From Eurosta solidaginis (lineage: Eukaryota > Arthropoda > Insecta > Diptera > Tephritidae), in contig NC_090320.1 in assembly GCF_040869045.1 (NCBI RefSeq), positions 236,934,978-236,998,977 of the forward strand: DNA of 64,000 nt, written 5' to 3'. The notes below the pieces were generated by a model. It did no database searches. It saw only the letters and a program-made list of their open reading frames with translations, and had not been told where the DNA came from. Shown here piece by piece: positions 36,641-48,165 of this stretch. The stretch's first letter is position 1. Every line of letters begins with the position of its first letter. Both the position numbers and the translations under genes were made by a program.

Positions 36641-37480
36641 ACCTCCGTATCATAGCAATGCTGCAAATGTGGCGAATACAGCGTGTTTCCAACCGTCTCT
36701 TCCACCGTACCGGTGCTGTTGTTTATCGTTCAGGCATCCTCCAGTACCAATGCGGAATATATGGCAAACCCGATCTTGCATGGGTTCCATGGCAATATTT
36801 TGCGTGATGCGTTCGGAATCTGTCTCTGACCGGGATCATTAAGATGTAAAGTGATGTAGCTGTGACCGGTAGGCGCTCTCCTGCCAAAAACTTGAAAAAC
36901 AGTTCCCCGATCTTCATTTGTTTCTCTCTTGACCTATTGCCGTTTTTCCTATCCTTCTCTTCTTTCGTCTTCTTTCTCACTACTTCTCTTAGCGTCCTCA
37001 CTGCGAAATTTGGGTTCATCTTTCTGGAACCAATTAGAAATTACGTTTTGCTGAGCTGTTCGCCATTTGGTGGTGATATATATAGCAAACACTCCGAGTG
37101 TATGTATGTATTTCTGCCACGAAAACCTTCACCTCATCACCCATACCTATTCATCCTTTTCATATTCCTATCCTAATCCTTATCCTTATTTCTGTTCTTA
37201 GTTCTATTCCTATCGGTGTTTTATCTCTATTTCTCTCACTTTCTTTCCCCTCGTCCTCCTATCCAAACATATTTAGTCTTGTTTCTTATATTAGCTAGCT
37301 TGTATAATTAATTGTCTGGATATGGTTAATTTAGTTCTTTTAAAGTAGAGACCGTGACAGCGCCCAGGCTTTTACTTTTATCAAGATTGCATTCATGCAA
37401 TTAATATCAAAACCCTCACTTAAAAAATAAGAAATAAATATAAAATTCTTATCACATGGATAATTTTTGGGCTGGATCGA
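36641..37480. other. No gene recognised; pyrimidine-rich stretch
   Basis: 36860-37280 is unusually C/T-rich on the plus strand (runs such as 'tttctctcttgacc', 'cctatcctaatcctta'). It may be upstream (5') sequence of the minus-strand R1 element, but no conserved motif was found. Confidence 0.35.
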
Positions 37481-37483
37481 TTT

Positions 37484-37808
37484 GTTAACCGATATCGCGC
37501 CATCGATTTTTCGATAGGATATGGGCTCAGGAAAAAATTTCATCGATTTTTTATGCATTTTTTTCATTTTCAACGCTCCAAATCATTTTTTATGTATTTT
37601 TTTTTTTGTGTCAATTGGCAAATGCAAAATTGTTAAATGCACTTTTTTGAAAAAAAAAAATCTTTTATGGAGATTAAGACGCATTTTGGTCGAAAAAATA
37701 TACTTTTTTTTCGCAGCCTCGAAAATTATTTTTTTGGGTATGCGTCGTGAACTTTTTTTTCCTAGGCCCAAATCCTATCGAAAAATCGATGGCGCGATAT
37801 CGATTAAC
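37484..37808. mobile_element. Small foldback/MITE element with ~60-bp TIRs
   Basis: The left arm GTTAACCGATATCGCGCC, then ATCGATTTTTCGATAGGAT, is repeated inverted at the right end (ATCCTATCGAAAAATCGAT, GGCGCGATATCGATTAAC). The arms are ~60 bp and the whole element is 325 bp. The centre is T-rich. A TTT is present on both flanks (possible 3-bp duplication, not distinctive). Confidence 0.7.
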
Positions 37809-38275
37809 TTTCGTCCATACAAATCGACCAAACCCAAGTACATATACATATACATTTAATGACATTTGACAAACCCATCAAGCTTGCAATCTTTATGACA
37901 TTGGCACGACTTAAGCAATTAACTGGCAACTCTTTTACGCCACTGGCTGCTTCTTCTCTCGAATAATCAAAACTTAGGTAGAAGCCAAAATTTGGTTTTG
38001 TTCGCCTATTCATATATTTGTTTCAAGTATTTGTTTTTTATGTCTTCACATACTTCAAACAGGTGGATTCAACTTTGATGCTACATCTGTCTCTATTCGA
38101 TTCATTACATAACAATTTTTTTGTGGTTCCCTTTCTAAAAGTCAAACAAAAGAATTTTTTGCGCAACTATGTTTGACAATTGCGGTTTGACAGCCTTGTA
38201 ATGAGGTCGAGTGTTTGTTGTGACTGGCAGGTATTATTTGACATTTTAATGAATAAAATAATTAAAAAAAATTAA
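37809..38275. other. Spacer, nothing recognised
   Basis: No repeat or ORF of interest. Confidence 0.35.
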
Positions 38276-38396
38276 AAAAAGTAATTATAATACTAAAAGC
38301 TAGAAAATAATTAGGTAGGTCCTAGGTACTAGTTATCGCACTCCTCAACAATCTAGGGCGCTGATCAGACAATTAAATAAAAGCGTTGGGCGCGTG
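38276..38396 (+). repeat. Solo copy of the Penelope-locus palindrome arm
   Basis: Matches the arm at 44690-44808: 'aaaagctagaaaataatt', 'aggtaggtcctaggtactag', 'gatcagacaattaaataaaa', 'gcgttgggcgcg'. It lies just upstream of the LOA-like LINE. Confidence 0.7.
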
Positions 38397-41300
38397 AAGT
38401 AGCATAAAAAAACAAGGGTACAAACGTAGAGGCGGAGATATTGGAAGTGGACAAACAGCTCGATGATGCTGCGAGTCTAACAATGACGCTTCGGATAGGG
38501 GAGGGAGAAGCGGACCTCAAGACGCGGAAAACAGCGGAAAAATGCATTGCGTGAGCGCAGTGGCAGATAATTTGGAGGGAGAAAAACAGCTCAATACAAT
38601 CATACAGATAAACCTCCAACACAGTAAAGTGGCATCGAGCGTCCTCCTCCTGACTCTTGAGGAGGGTTCGTTTGATGTGTCGCTGATCCAGGAGCCATGG
38701 AGGAGAGGTTTCTGGACTCAGCGCTCGCGAATACAGCGTTTATTACGCAAAGATGGAAATCACGGCTAAAGCTGCAGTCATCGTAAAGAAACACCTATAC
38801 TTGTGCATGCTATCTAACTTCAGCACCGAAGACCTAGCGGTAGTCGCAATAGAGGGAAAGAAAAACCCACCCTTATACTGGCATCCTGCTATATGGCCCA
38901 TGACGTGGAAGTCCCACCAGAGGAGTTCAAAAGGCTGGTGGATCAATAAGGGTGCAGAGAACGGCTGTCATAGGCACTGATGCGAATGCGCATCTCAGCG
39001 TATGGGGAGGGCACGATATTAATGATATATGTGAATCCCTTTTTTGTTACATAGTACAGAGTAGTCCACTGGTGGCCAACAGGGGTAGCGTGCCTACATA
39101 TGCTGGTCCTACGTCAAGCAATGTGCTTGATATCACATTTAGTTCTGAACGTGATATATCGGGGTATGAACGGTGGGTCCTTGACAGGCCATCGTTCTCA
39201 GACAATGCATATGTCAGCTTCAGAATCCCCCTAAAAAGGTAGAGAAGGGGAAAACCTTTAGAAGTCCTAGGGCAATGGTTGGCACCATAGAGGAGCTGGA
39301 GGAGTGCAACAACATCTTATCAAAGGTGCTGACAACTGCGTACACCAGAGCTTGTTGCGGAAAGCGAGGAGTGCTGGAACCAACACAGAGATCTGTTGAG
39401 GATTTGTAATCGTGAAATCAACGGGTTTGACGGAAGGATTTCTATTTCTATATAGAATGCTCCAGCGAAACCGCGAGACTGAGGAAACTGCTATCTAAAG
39501 GAGATGCAGTCCAGAGACTGATAAAAAAGGACGACGGGGATGATCACACAGTAGTGAAGATTCCCTTTCACATATTTTCTACTTAACATACACTTCCCAT
39601 CAGGAGACGATGCTGAAGAGTTATGTAACCTCGTCTACAGTCCTAATACGGAGCGAAAGGTACCAGGATTGGTGACAACGACCAAAATTGAATGGGTAAT
39701 AAAAAGGTTGCCTATGTTCAAATCACCGGACCCAGATGGGATATTTCCTGCTATTCTGCAGACGGCCGGTTGAACGATTATAGAATGGCTAAGAATAATT
39801 TTTGAGTGTTGCAAAGAACTGCACCACGTCCCGCAATCTTGGAGAACGGCTCGAGTAGTCTTCATAACGAAAGTGGGAAAAGCCAGTCAGCTGCCCCCGA
39901 ACGACCACAGGCTTATTAGTTTCACATATTTTCTACTCAAAACCCTAGAGAGATTAATAGATGTGTATATTAAATCAAAAATGAACGAGGAATTATTCTC
40001 TTCAGCACAACATGCTTACACCAAAGCCAAGTCAGTCCATACTGCATTGCATAGGGTGGTTATGAATATAGAGAAGGCCTTGGAACAGCAGCAATTTGCC
40101 CTAGTTGTTTTTCTGAGCATCGCCGTAGCTTTCAACAATGTCTCGAAAAGAGTAATCATTGATAGTCTCAACTCGATTGAAGTTTATCCAGCTTTCGCAA
40201 ATTGGATCGGCTCCATGGTTAGCTACAAAATGATCACGTCGCAATGGGATCTGTGCGAGGCAACGAAATCTGTAAACAGAGGGAGCCACAGGGTGGGGTT
40301 ATATCATCAATTCTGTGGTCGCTGGTTATAAACCAATGGCTTAGGCGGTTCGACGGAGGACCAGTCAAACTTACGGCATATTCAGATAAAGTTTCTGTCA
40401 TCATAAGTGGCAGTTGCCTAACAATACTCAACTCTCTGATGGATCTGGCACTTTGGGATGTACATACATGCCTGGGCATCTAAAGTCGCATTAACCGCCA
40501 ACGCAGAAACCGATCTACATAGTATTATTTACTTGGAAGTATGAGGTCCCTAATTGGACTAAGCCTAAGCTTGGAGGGGTAACCCTGCAAGAAAAATATA
40601 GCTGTAGGCCACTTTTATTGTATTGTTCTTATTATTTTGACTTTAATACAACTAAACTCATGTTTCACTTTGAATTGTGTTAATATTTATCAAGTTCTTT
40701 AAGTATTTATTTTCAAATGTTTCTTTCAAAAATTTTCATTGAGTTGTAAAATATAAAAAGAAATAATAAAATCATTTTAGGAGTTATTAAATAAAATTTC
40801 TTTTCACTTAAATAAAATTGTGCTAAATTATTAACCACCACAATAGCACAAAGTATCTAGGAGTTATACTAGATAATAAGTTGTCGTGCAAACTCCATGT
40901 GGAAGAGAGAGCGAAGAAAGCCTCCGCGGCACTCTATGCATACAAGAGGATGTTAGGATGCACGTGGGCCCTATCACCCAAACTCTCTCATTGGGTATTT
41001 ACGACAATTGTCAGCGCATAATTTACACCGGGGTTCTTGTTTGGTGGACAGCCACACAAAAAAGTACGTATATCAAAAAACTTGAGAGGATATGCAGAGA
41101 ATCAATGATTAGCATAACGGGAGCCTTAAAAACTACCCCGACAGCAGCATTGCATGCTATTCTACATATCCCGCCTACAGACCTAACGACCAAAAATATC
41201 GCGTTAGCAACGGCAACAAGGCTTAAAGCCTCGGGGCAGTTAGAGTGCAGGCCTTATGGCCACAGCAGTTAGCGCCATCTAATATCGGGCAAACGGAATA

Positions 41301-41473
41301 TATGGTCCCGTGCCTGAGCTTCGATTGGGTCTGCTGTTAACTGTCTCGACCTCGAAATAAGTTGATTCTACAGACTGCCAAATTGCTGTAGCGTTTTTCA
41401 AGCAGAAATTATAGCGGTGAAGAAAGAAGCGTGCTTAAACTGCAGTCACGTCAATTTATATATTGATAGTCAG

Positions 41474-42131
41474 GCTCTTTTTTTTCTCTTAGAAATAATA
41501 ATTCAATATTCAATTATTATAAGCCGGTGTTAAGCTAGTGAATTCTTAATAATAAGTATAAATTGAACACACCATTAAAACAAACAAACATAAATATTGT
41601 ATAACTATTGGAACGATTTGCCGTTTTGTCTCAAAACCAAATTTGACAAGGGATGGCGGAAAATCGTTCCAATATAAACCATTTATCCACCCTGTCGGAA
41701 AATCAACAAAACAAAATAAAACATAAATACGTAAAACTGAGCCCGAGTTTACAAAGCTTCTCATTCGCAACAAAACAGAAACTTTACAACAACAAATCTA
41801 CATAACACACAAATTAATAGGGACAAAATGTCTCAATTGTGTTGTTAGTGTAGAAATGAGATAAACTGAATTAAGCAAGGAAACAAATACAAGCAGGATA
41901 GCCTAGTGGTTAAGGCAACCGCAGTTTTACCGGACCGAATCTCGGTGAAACCTTTCATAACATTACGAAATTGCCTGATGATGATTACGTGGCGGTTTTC
42001 GAAATGGTACCATCGCAATATTCCAGTAAATATTTCTTTCTTTCTTTTCAGTTTCTCTTAGAAAAACATAATAATTGAATATTCCATTATTATAAGCCGG
42101 TGTTAAGCTCATGAATTCATAATAATAAGGC
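41474..42131 (+). mobile_element. Insertion with 75-bp direct end repeats, splitting RNase H
   Basis: The LINE reads 'gatagtcaggc' before and 'aggcagcgattaag' after this ~658-bp segment, so it is an insertion in the RNase H region. Its ends are ~75-bp direct repeats (41481-41558 and 42052-42128) with 'ttataagccggtgttaagct' in both. A possible 4-bp AGGC duplication flanks it. Between the repeats lies a SINE-like unit. The direct repeats could be LTR-like termini of a small element or a local duplication. Confidence 0.55.
41890..42050 (+). mobile_element. Second tRNA-derived SINE type
   Basis: Perfect A box TAGCCTAGTGG (41899-41909) and a near B box GGACCGAATCT (41932-41942), spaced as in a tRNA gene. 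The body holds 'tgcctgatgatgattacgtg' and the tail is a TTTC run (ttctttctttctttt). It has no acceptor stem pairing or tRNA 3' part, so it is a SINE and not a tRNA gene. It is unrelated in sequence to the other SINE family here. Confidence 0.7.
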
Positions 42132-42879
42132 AGCGATTAAGGAAATAATCTCACACAGTACTTCATCAAGAAGTGTTCTGGAATGCAAAGAAGCATTGGA
42201 AAAACTTCGCTCAGGCCGGACCATAAATCTTTACTAGGTTCCGGTCATAAAGGGATAGAAGATAATGAAAAGGCCGATGAGTGGGCAAAGGGGGGAGGAA
42301 CACTCGCTGTGTCGACGATAGACGTCCCAATCTGTTTGGGAGAAATCAAAAGGAGATAGGAGTTGAATATGATCCATCAAGCAGGAAAGGCGTGGACAAA
42401 GGCGCGGAGCTGCAAAATTTCTAAGATCATGTGCAAAGCCTACGATACGATTAAACTCAAAAAGTGGCTCATATCTCTGAAGGGAGAAGACTTAAGGTTC
42501 ACGATGGGCATATTGACTATACACTGCCTTCTGGCGTCACATGCTTATAAGTTAGACCTCGTCAGTAACACCAAGTGTAGGAAGTGTGGTTGCGGAAAGA
42601 AACGGTTGAGCACGTTCTGTGTTCATGTCCTGCGCTCGCCAGGTCGAGGCTCCAGCTTTTAGGGGCGGCAGAGTTGCCAGATCTTGAGGCAGCAATTAAG
42701 CTGAGTCCTAGAAAACTGATATTATTTGCCAATAGGACGGAGCTATTCTATAACATATGTCCTGGCATCTGATTGGGGTTCTTCCGTTTGGTCGTCAAAC
42801 AAATTCTGGTAACGCTATGGACAAATTCAGTCTATGTGAGGTCTTTATTGATGGGCCGGTTCAAATTAACCTAACTGGG

Positions 42880-43200
42880 AAAAAATATATCCAAGCGCGG
42901 TCGACCCTCGGCAGTTATTTGGCATACACGCCAAGCGTATTTCTACTATGAAAAGTTTTTCTGTGAAAATGCATCTTCCTTGCATTAGCTTCCGTTTGGC
43001 ATCAGCATAAAACATATGTATACATATGTAAGTCCCGTCTGCCAATTTGTAGGGAAAATCAAATGGGAGCAAGACGCAAATTTGAAGTGAAGTTCGGCCT
43101 AAATCTTCTCGTAGATAATTCGCGCCAAGCGTTAGTTATTATTTTTTTCTTTTTAATTTTTAAATTTTTTTTATGCGTAATACAAATTATGAATCAGTTA
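42880..43200 (+). mobile_element. tRNA-SINE copy, 5'-truncated
   Basis: Lacks the tRNA-like head but carries the body landmarks ('cctcggcagttatttggcat', 'ccaatttgtagggaaaatca', 'gaagttcggcctaaat'). It is followed by 'gcgtaatacaaatt' and 'cagttaaacaaat', the same downstream context as the copy at 51758, so the two copies share a larger duplicated block. Confidence 0.75.
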
Positions 43201-43383
43201 AACAAATCGTTTTTAAACGGTTTTATTTAGCTTGAGTTGACAGGCCGCATGGCCGCATGCACGGCTGCACGGCCGTTGTGAACGAATCTTGTAATTGAAA
43301 TTTAAGTAACTTCCCGATAAGCTACAAGCATGAAACTTGGAATATAGTTCAGAACCCGATGACAATGCAATAATAAGAAAAAA

Positions 43384-44440
43384 ATCGCCGGTAGGTGGCG
43401 CATGGATCGAGATATTCGCAAAAGTCGTATTTGTGGACCGATTTGGCTCATATTTGGAACACATAATACATACAAGAATAGAAAGCGACCTATAAAAAAA
43501 TCACCGCTAGGTGGCGCACGGATCGAGATATTCGCAAAAATCGTATTTGTGGACCGATTTGGCTCATATTTGGAACCCTTAATACACACAAGAATAGAAA
43601 TCGACATGTGAAAGAAAATCGCCGCTAGGTGGCGCATGGATCGAGATATTCACAAAAATCGTATTTGTGGCCCGATTTGGCTCATATTTGGAACACATAA
43701 TACATACAAGAATAGAAAGCGACCTATGAAAAAAAATCGCCGCTAGGTGGCGCATGGATCGAGATATTCGCAAAAATCCTATTTGTGGACCGATTTGGCT
43801 CATATATGGAACCCTTAATGCATACAAGAATAGAAATCGACCTGTGAAAGAAAATCGCCGCTAGGTGGCGCATGGATCGAGATATTCACAAAAATCGTAT
43901 TTGTGGTCCGATTTGGCTCATATTTGGAACACATAATACATGCAAGAATAGAAATCGACCTGTGGAAAAAATCGCCGCTAGGTGGCGCATGGATCGAGAT
44001 ATTCGCAAAATTCGCATTTGTGGTCCGATTTGGCTCATATTTGGAACACATAATACATGCAAGAATAGAAATCGAACTGTGAAAAAAAAATCGCCGCTCG
44101 GTGGCGCATGGATCGAGATATTCACAAAAATCGTATTTGTGGTACGATTTGGCTCATATTTGGAACACATTATGTGACCACATGCAAGAATAAAAAGCGG
44201 CTTATGAAAAAAAATCGCCGCTAGGTGGCGGAAGGATCGAGATATTCACAAAAATCGTATTTGTGGTCTGACTTGGCTCATGCTTGGAACACATAATACA
44301 TACAAGAATAGAAAGCGACCTATCAAAAAAATCGCCGCCAGATGGCGCAAGGATCGAGATATTCACAAAAATCGTATTTGTGGTCCGATTTGATTTGGTC
44401 CATATTTGGAACAAATATTGCATACAGTCCAGTGACATCA
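43384..44440. repeat. 118-bp satellite, ~9 copies
   Basis: Unit starts (GCTAGGTGGCGC) fall at 43506, 43624, 43742, 43860, 43977, 44096, 44220 and ~44337: period 116-119 with one 124. Its words are 'ggtggcgcatggatcgagat', 'cgtatttgtgg', 'ccgatttggctcatatttgg' and 'aacacataatacat'. Both strands show short open frames that are by-products. The 'GGTGGCGCATGGATC' core also occurs in the 312-bp satellite at 58-64 kb. Confidence 0.9.
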
Positions 44441-44630
44441 AAATATTTTGGAGTTGGAGGAAGGACAAGCATACGTGGCGCAGAGTCGAGTAAAGTCTTT
44501 GGAAGGATTATGTATTGAGGACTTAGGTTGTAACAAATTGTTAGGAAAGAGTCCTTGTAATAATGAGTAACTAAATGAACTAAATAGAATGAGAAATAAT
44601 AGGCAATTAACTAAAGACTAAAAACTTAAA

Positions 44631-45041
44631 AATAAAATAATTAAAAACAATTTTTTAAGTTAAACGGTTTTATTGAAAACAATACTTACATGAAGTAATA
44701 ATAATACGAAAAGCTAGAAAATAATTAGGTAGGTCCTAGGTACTAGTCATCACACTCCTTATCAATATATGGCGATGATCAGACAATTAAATAAAAGCGT
44801 TGGACGCGCCATATCTCTACTGGTAGTCATAAGTAAAACTAACTGAACCTTAATCAGTCACATTTTTAGAAATTTCACGCGCCCAACGCTTTTATTTAAT
44901 TGTCTGATCAACGCCATATATTGATAAGGAGTGTGATGACTAGTACCTAGGACCTAGCTTTTCGTATTATTATTACTTCATGTAAGTATTGTTTTCAATA
45001 AAACCGTTTAACTTAAAAAATTGTTTTTAATTATTTTATTT
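44631..45041. repeat. Large inverted repeat (~170-bp arms, 69-bp loop)
   Basis: Left arm 44631-44808 and right arm 44878-45041 are near-perfect reverse complements. The right arm lacks ~14 bp (agaaaataattagg). Landmarks are 'gttaaacggttttattg', 'taggtcctaggtactagtc' and 'ataaaagcgttggacgcg'. It abuts the Penelope-like RT remnant. Inverted terminal repeats are known for Penelope elements, so this is read as its 5' structure. Confidence 0.85.
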
Positions 45042-45044
45042 AAT

Positions 45045-46085
45045 CTACCAAAGCAACAAATTCAAGATTCTTATGTTTATTCTAACGAAATGAAATTAGC
45101 GCGTATATTCTATTATTTTTCAAAGGAAAATTTAATTGTGCTTCATTGTTCGTTTCTATATTTGTACAGTTGAATTGTGGTATTGAGTTCACATAAGTTA
45201 AGTGATACGTGTACAATATGACCGTATTTTTAACCCTTTCACTAGCAAACCACGCCTACTTACAAAGTATGTAGATGACTTATTTGCAGCAGACGCATTA
45301 AATTTTCAATAGAGGTGGAAAAAGATTGTCAACTACCGTACTTAGATACGTTAGTCAACAGGAGAAGGAACAAATTATATATTTACTGGTACGAAAACCC
45401 ACAGCTTCGGAAAGACTAATTAACTTTTATTCAAAACATGAAAAAAGTACAATATTAAATACCACCAAAAGCTTTATAGGACGGGTACTTACAACAAGCG
45501 ACAGAATGTATCACAAACAGAATACTACTATCATCAAAAAACTCTAGAGCAAAATGAGTTTCCAAGTAGATTGGTCAATAAACTGGTCCGAAATTTTTAT
45601 ACCAGAGCACGCAATGAATGAGAAACCGAAGAAACAAATAACAAAATAGAGGATCAAGAGATCGGATTTATACGACAAAGAATGGGTAAAAATAGCCTTC
45701 ACGTATAACAATACATTGACGCATATTTACAGCAATACAAAGGACAGAATTCAAAAGGATGAGAAATCCAACGTAATACACTGAATCCCATGAAACGGTG
45801 GCGGGTCTCACTTATACGAGAAGGTATATGTGGGGACAACCAAATTAATATTAAAGACAAGGATTTCCGGCCATAAGTCCAATATTAAACTTAAGAACAA
45901 CGCTTCGGGAAATCAAACGGCCCTAACGGCCCATTGTAAGGTTACGGGCAACTATCCGATTTCCAAAATGTTACTACATGCATATATTGGACATAAAGAA
46001 GCAATATAATGAGCGCTTTACCATGGAAATGTTCCACATTATGAACACGCCTAACGATAAGAGAATTAGTTTTAAAATTGAGAGA
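45045..46085 (+). pseudogene. Penelope-like element: RT C-terminus + GIY-YIG endonuclease
   Basis: Plus-strand frames give the RT palm with KYVDDLF (YVDD at 45267-45278), then LPYLDTLVNR, then 'YWYEKPTASERLINFYSKH' (45385-45440), the W-Y-x-KP signature of Penelope-like RTs. Downstream, 'YEKVYVGTTK' and 'TRISGHKSNIK' (~45815-45900) match the GIY-YIG endonuclease that follows RT in this group, with an end 'RFTMEMFHI' near 46015. Frameshifts and stops are frequent and the RT N-terminus is missing. Dead remnant. 45045-45225 also occurs at 52195-52380. Confidence 0.75.
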
Positions 46086-46703
46086 TACCAATGCGCATAT
46101 GGGCAAATCCCAAAAATTTTGCTTTTTTTGATACTCGGGTTTTGCACATGGGTAAAAAACTTAAGGCCAGAAAAAGGTACAAGGACATTAGGTTTGACCT
46201 TTTGACTATCCGATCTGATGATTTTAAAAATCAAGAAAGTTGATAGTAAGTTTTTGCAGAACTTCAAAACGAAAAAACATCGATTTTTATACTTTTTCAA
46301 GCGATTCCCTTAATTTTTTTTTTTAATTTTTTCGATTAAATTTTGAGGCATCGCTGAAACGCTATGGAATTTAAACTTAATGTTGTTTTCGAGACGGAGA
46401 TTCTAAAAGTATGAGCAAAATTAATGTGCCCCTCCAATACTCAAAACTATCATCAATCAAAGTAGCAATACTTTTTTTTGTCATTCTTAATATTGACAGT
46501 TTTTTGCATATACTTTTTTGAGGCAACTGAGTATAGAAATCTGGATTATGCACGATAATAGCCTATCAGGGACAAAAAATACCAGGGGCTTCAAATTCGA
46601 TGTGCTTCGAAGGTAGAGGCAGAAAAGTGGAAGCAATTGGTTGCGTAGATTTTTTTCAGGAGCATTTTTTTTGTGGACACAGCTACAATTTTACTTTTAT
46701 CAC
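46086..46703. other. AT-rich spacer
   Basis: No recognised gene or repeat. Confidence 0.35.
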
Positions 46704-47095
46704 TTCATACCCGTTTGTTAATTTTTTCCCTACACCACAGTGGTATAGCATCCATTGCCTCATCTTGGAATATTCACGCAAGGAAAGTTATTGATGTTTG
46801 TACATGGGACAAATATACGAAATTTCCGACAAAAATTGGCAATCGTCAAAGTGCAGAAAAAAAAAATTTTTTTAACCAGGTTTTTTTTTAAAAGTAAATG
46901 AAAAGAAACACAAATTTGGTACAAAAATAAAAAAATATGTCTACACTTTCTGACGATTGCCAATTTTTGGCGAAAATTTCGTATATTTGCCCCATGTGCA
47001 AACATCAATAACTTTCCTTGCGTGAATGTTCCAAGATGAGGCAATTGATGGTATACCACTGTGGTGTAGGGAAAAAATTAACAAACGGGTACGAA
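46704..47095. repeat. Second large palindrome (152-bp arms, 88-bp loop)
   Basis: Left arm 46704-46855 and right arm 46944-47095 pair almost throughout: 'cccgtttgttaattttttcc', 'ctacaccacagtgg', 'gcctcatcttgga', 'cacgcaaggaaag', 'aaaaattggcaatcgtca'. The loop is A/T-homopolymer-rich. There is no coding content; apparent ORFs on both strands mirror each other. Confidence 0.85.
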
Positions 47096-47099
47096 ATAT

Positions 47100-47590
47100 T
47101 TGACGGTTGCCCGGTTTCCTATTACTAAAACCGGGTTTCAGGTATCAAAAAAATGTTACCTAAATATGTCCCACATAGATATATATATCCTGATAAAGTT
47201 TCAACATAATCTGTTAAGAAGTGTTTAAATAAGTAAAAAAAAATTAAGGTTTTCCGGGTTTATATTTTTATCAATATCTCCAAAACCAGATTTCGGGTAT
47301 TAAAACTTTTTTACCTAAACATACTTCGTTCCATATCTATATGTTTTTAAAGTTTCAAAAGAATCGGTAGAAAGGTGTTAAAATAAATGTGTTGGAAACT
47401 TTGCAGTAAAAAATATTTGGAGGTTATTCGGTTTTATATTTTTACCGATATCTACAAAACCGGGTCTCGTGTATCAAAAAAATTTTACATAGCTAACAGC
47501 TGCATATATCTCAATATTTTGTTAAAATTTCGATATAAGTGGTAGAGAAGTGTTGAATTAAATGAATATTTAACATTGCGACCTCAATTT
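47100..47590. repeat. Degenerate tandem repeat, ~155-175-bp period
   Basis: Three diverged copies share 'aaaaccgggtttcaggtatc', 'ttttacctaaa', 'aaagtttcaa' and 'ggtagagaagtgttaaa', the first words falling near 47128, 47283 and 47458. Old. Confidence 0.6.
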
Positions 47591-48120
47591 ATATATATTT
47601 TGCTCGATATTTTGACTATATCTTTTTGAGGCATTATGTAAGACGAGTAACGGCGATGCACTATAGCTCCAATTTACCCCTCAATGTTCCAAACAAAAAG
47701 ATATTTGCGTGATACCATCTTTCAAAAAAAAATTTTTTCTCCAAAAAAACCAAAGTTTGGCAAATTTCTCCATATCCATATTGCATTTTATTGCTTAAGC
47801 AACAACAACAATTCACAGTGCGTACAGAATATTTAAGATCACCAAATCTTAATGTTGGATGACGACATATTTTTTGTTCTATTGTTCATATGCCTATTAT
47901 ATATTTGTTTGTGCATATTTTTGTTTACACTTGCAGTACCTTAAATTGTATACCTTTTTGATGTTTATTTTACTTTTGTTTTCTAACATATGGTTAGTCG
48001 ATCAAGCATTATCACATGTGCAAATTGTGTTTCGTTTCTATGTATACCTAGTTGCGTAAATAATGTTCAATGACCATATATGCAAAATTAGTATTCGTTT
48101 TTGTATATTTGTGTTTACCA
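47591..48120. other. AT-rich spacer
   Basis: No gene seen. 'ttgaccatatttttttgagg'-type runs only. Confidence 0.3.
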
Positions 48121-48123
48121 ACA

Positions 48124-48165
48124 GTCCTGAAGATGGCTTCAGATTGAAGCCGAAATATCGACAAA
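48124..48165 (+). other. Hammerhead-like core / Penelope 3' motif
   Basis: CTGAAGA, then a perfect 7-bp hairpin GGCTTCA-gat-TGAAGCC, then GAAA, fits the CUGANGA...GAAA order of a hammerhead ribozyme core. Penelope-like elements carry such motifs, and CTGAAGATGG...CCGAAA is common at their ends. One unpaired T separates CTGAAGA from the stem and I did not find convincing stems I and III, so activity is doubtful. Confidence 0.35.

Larger units (their letters stand above)
38480..42780 (+). pseudogene. LOA-like LINE with EN, RT and RNase H, broken
   Basis: Collinear remnants on the plus strand. Endonuclease start 'IIQINLQHSKVAS' then 'VSLIQEPW' (38595-38700); endonuclease end 'IGTDANAHLSVWGG', 'SNVLDITFSSERD' (38955-39240). 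RT 'PDGIFPAILQTAG' (39730), 'SSAQHAYTKAKSVHTALH' (40000), 'REPQGGVISSILW' (40280), and AYSDKVSV where AYADDVSV is usual (~40375), so the catalytic DD is lost. RT C-terminus (40860-41270). RNase H 'VFQAEIIAVKKEA' (~41396) and 'GHKGIEDNEKADEWAKGG' (~42246). Zinc-knuckle tail 'EHVLCSCPALARSR' (~42610). There are multiple frameshifts. AT-rich DNA splits it at ~40500-40845 and a SINE-bearing segment at 41474-42131. Confidence 0.75.

Noticed and set aside
36862..37298. Hydrophobic plus-strand ORFs (36862-37298) as a membrane protein
   Set aside because: They arise from a C/T-rich tract and lack a start context or homologous motif.
37521..37865. ORFs in the 37.5-37.9 kb region as a small gene
   Set aside because: They are K/F-rich frames through T-homopolymers in a foldback element, with no conserved motif.
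41890..41960. Functional tRNA gene with perfect A box
   Set aside because: No acceptor pairing and a continuing SINE body with a TTTC tail.
43402..44493. ORFs on both strands across the 118-bp satellite
   Set aside because: They follow the satellite period and drift in frame where the period is not a multiple of 3.
46673..47059. Mirror-image ORFs at 46.7-47.06 kb
   Set aside because: Opposite-strand ORFs share peptides because the region is a palindrome.
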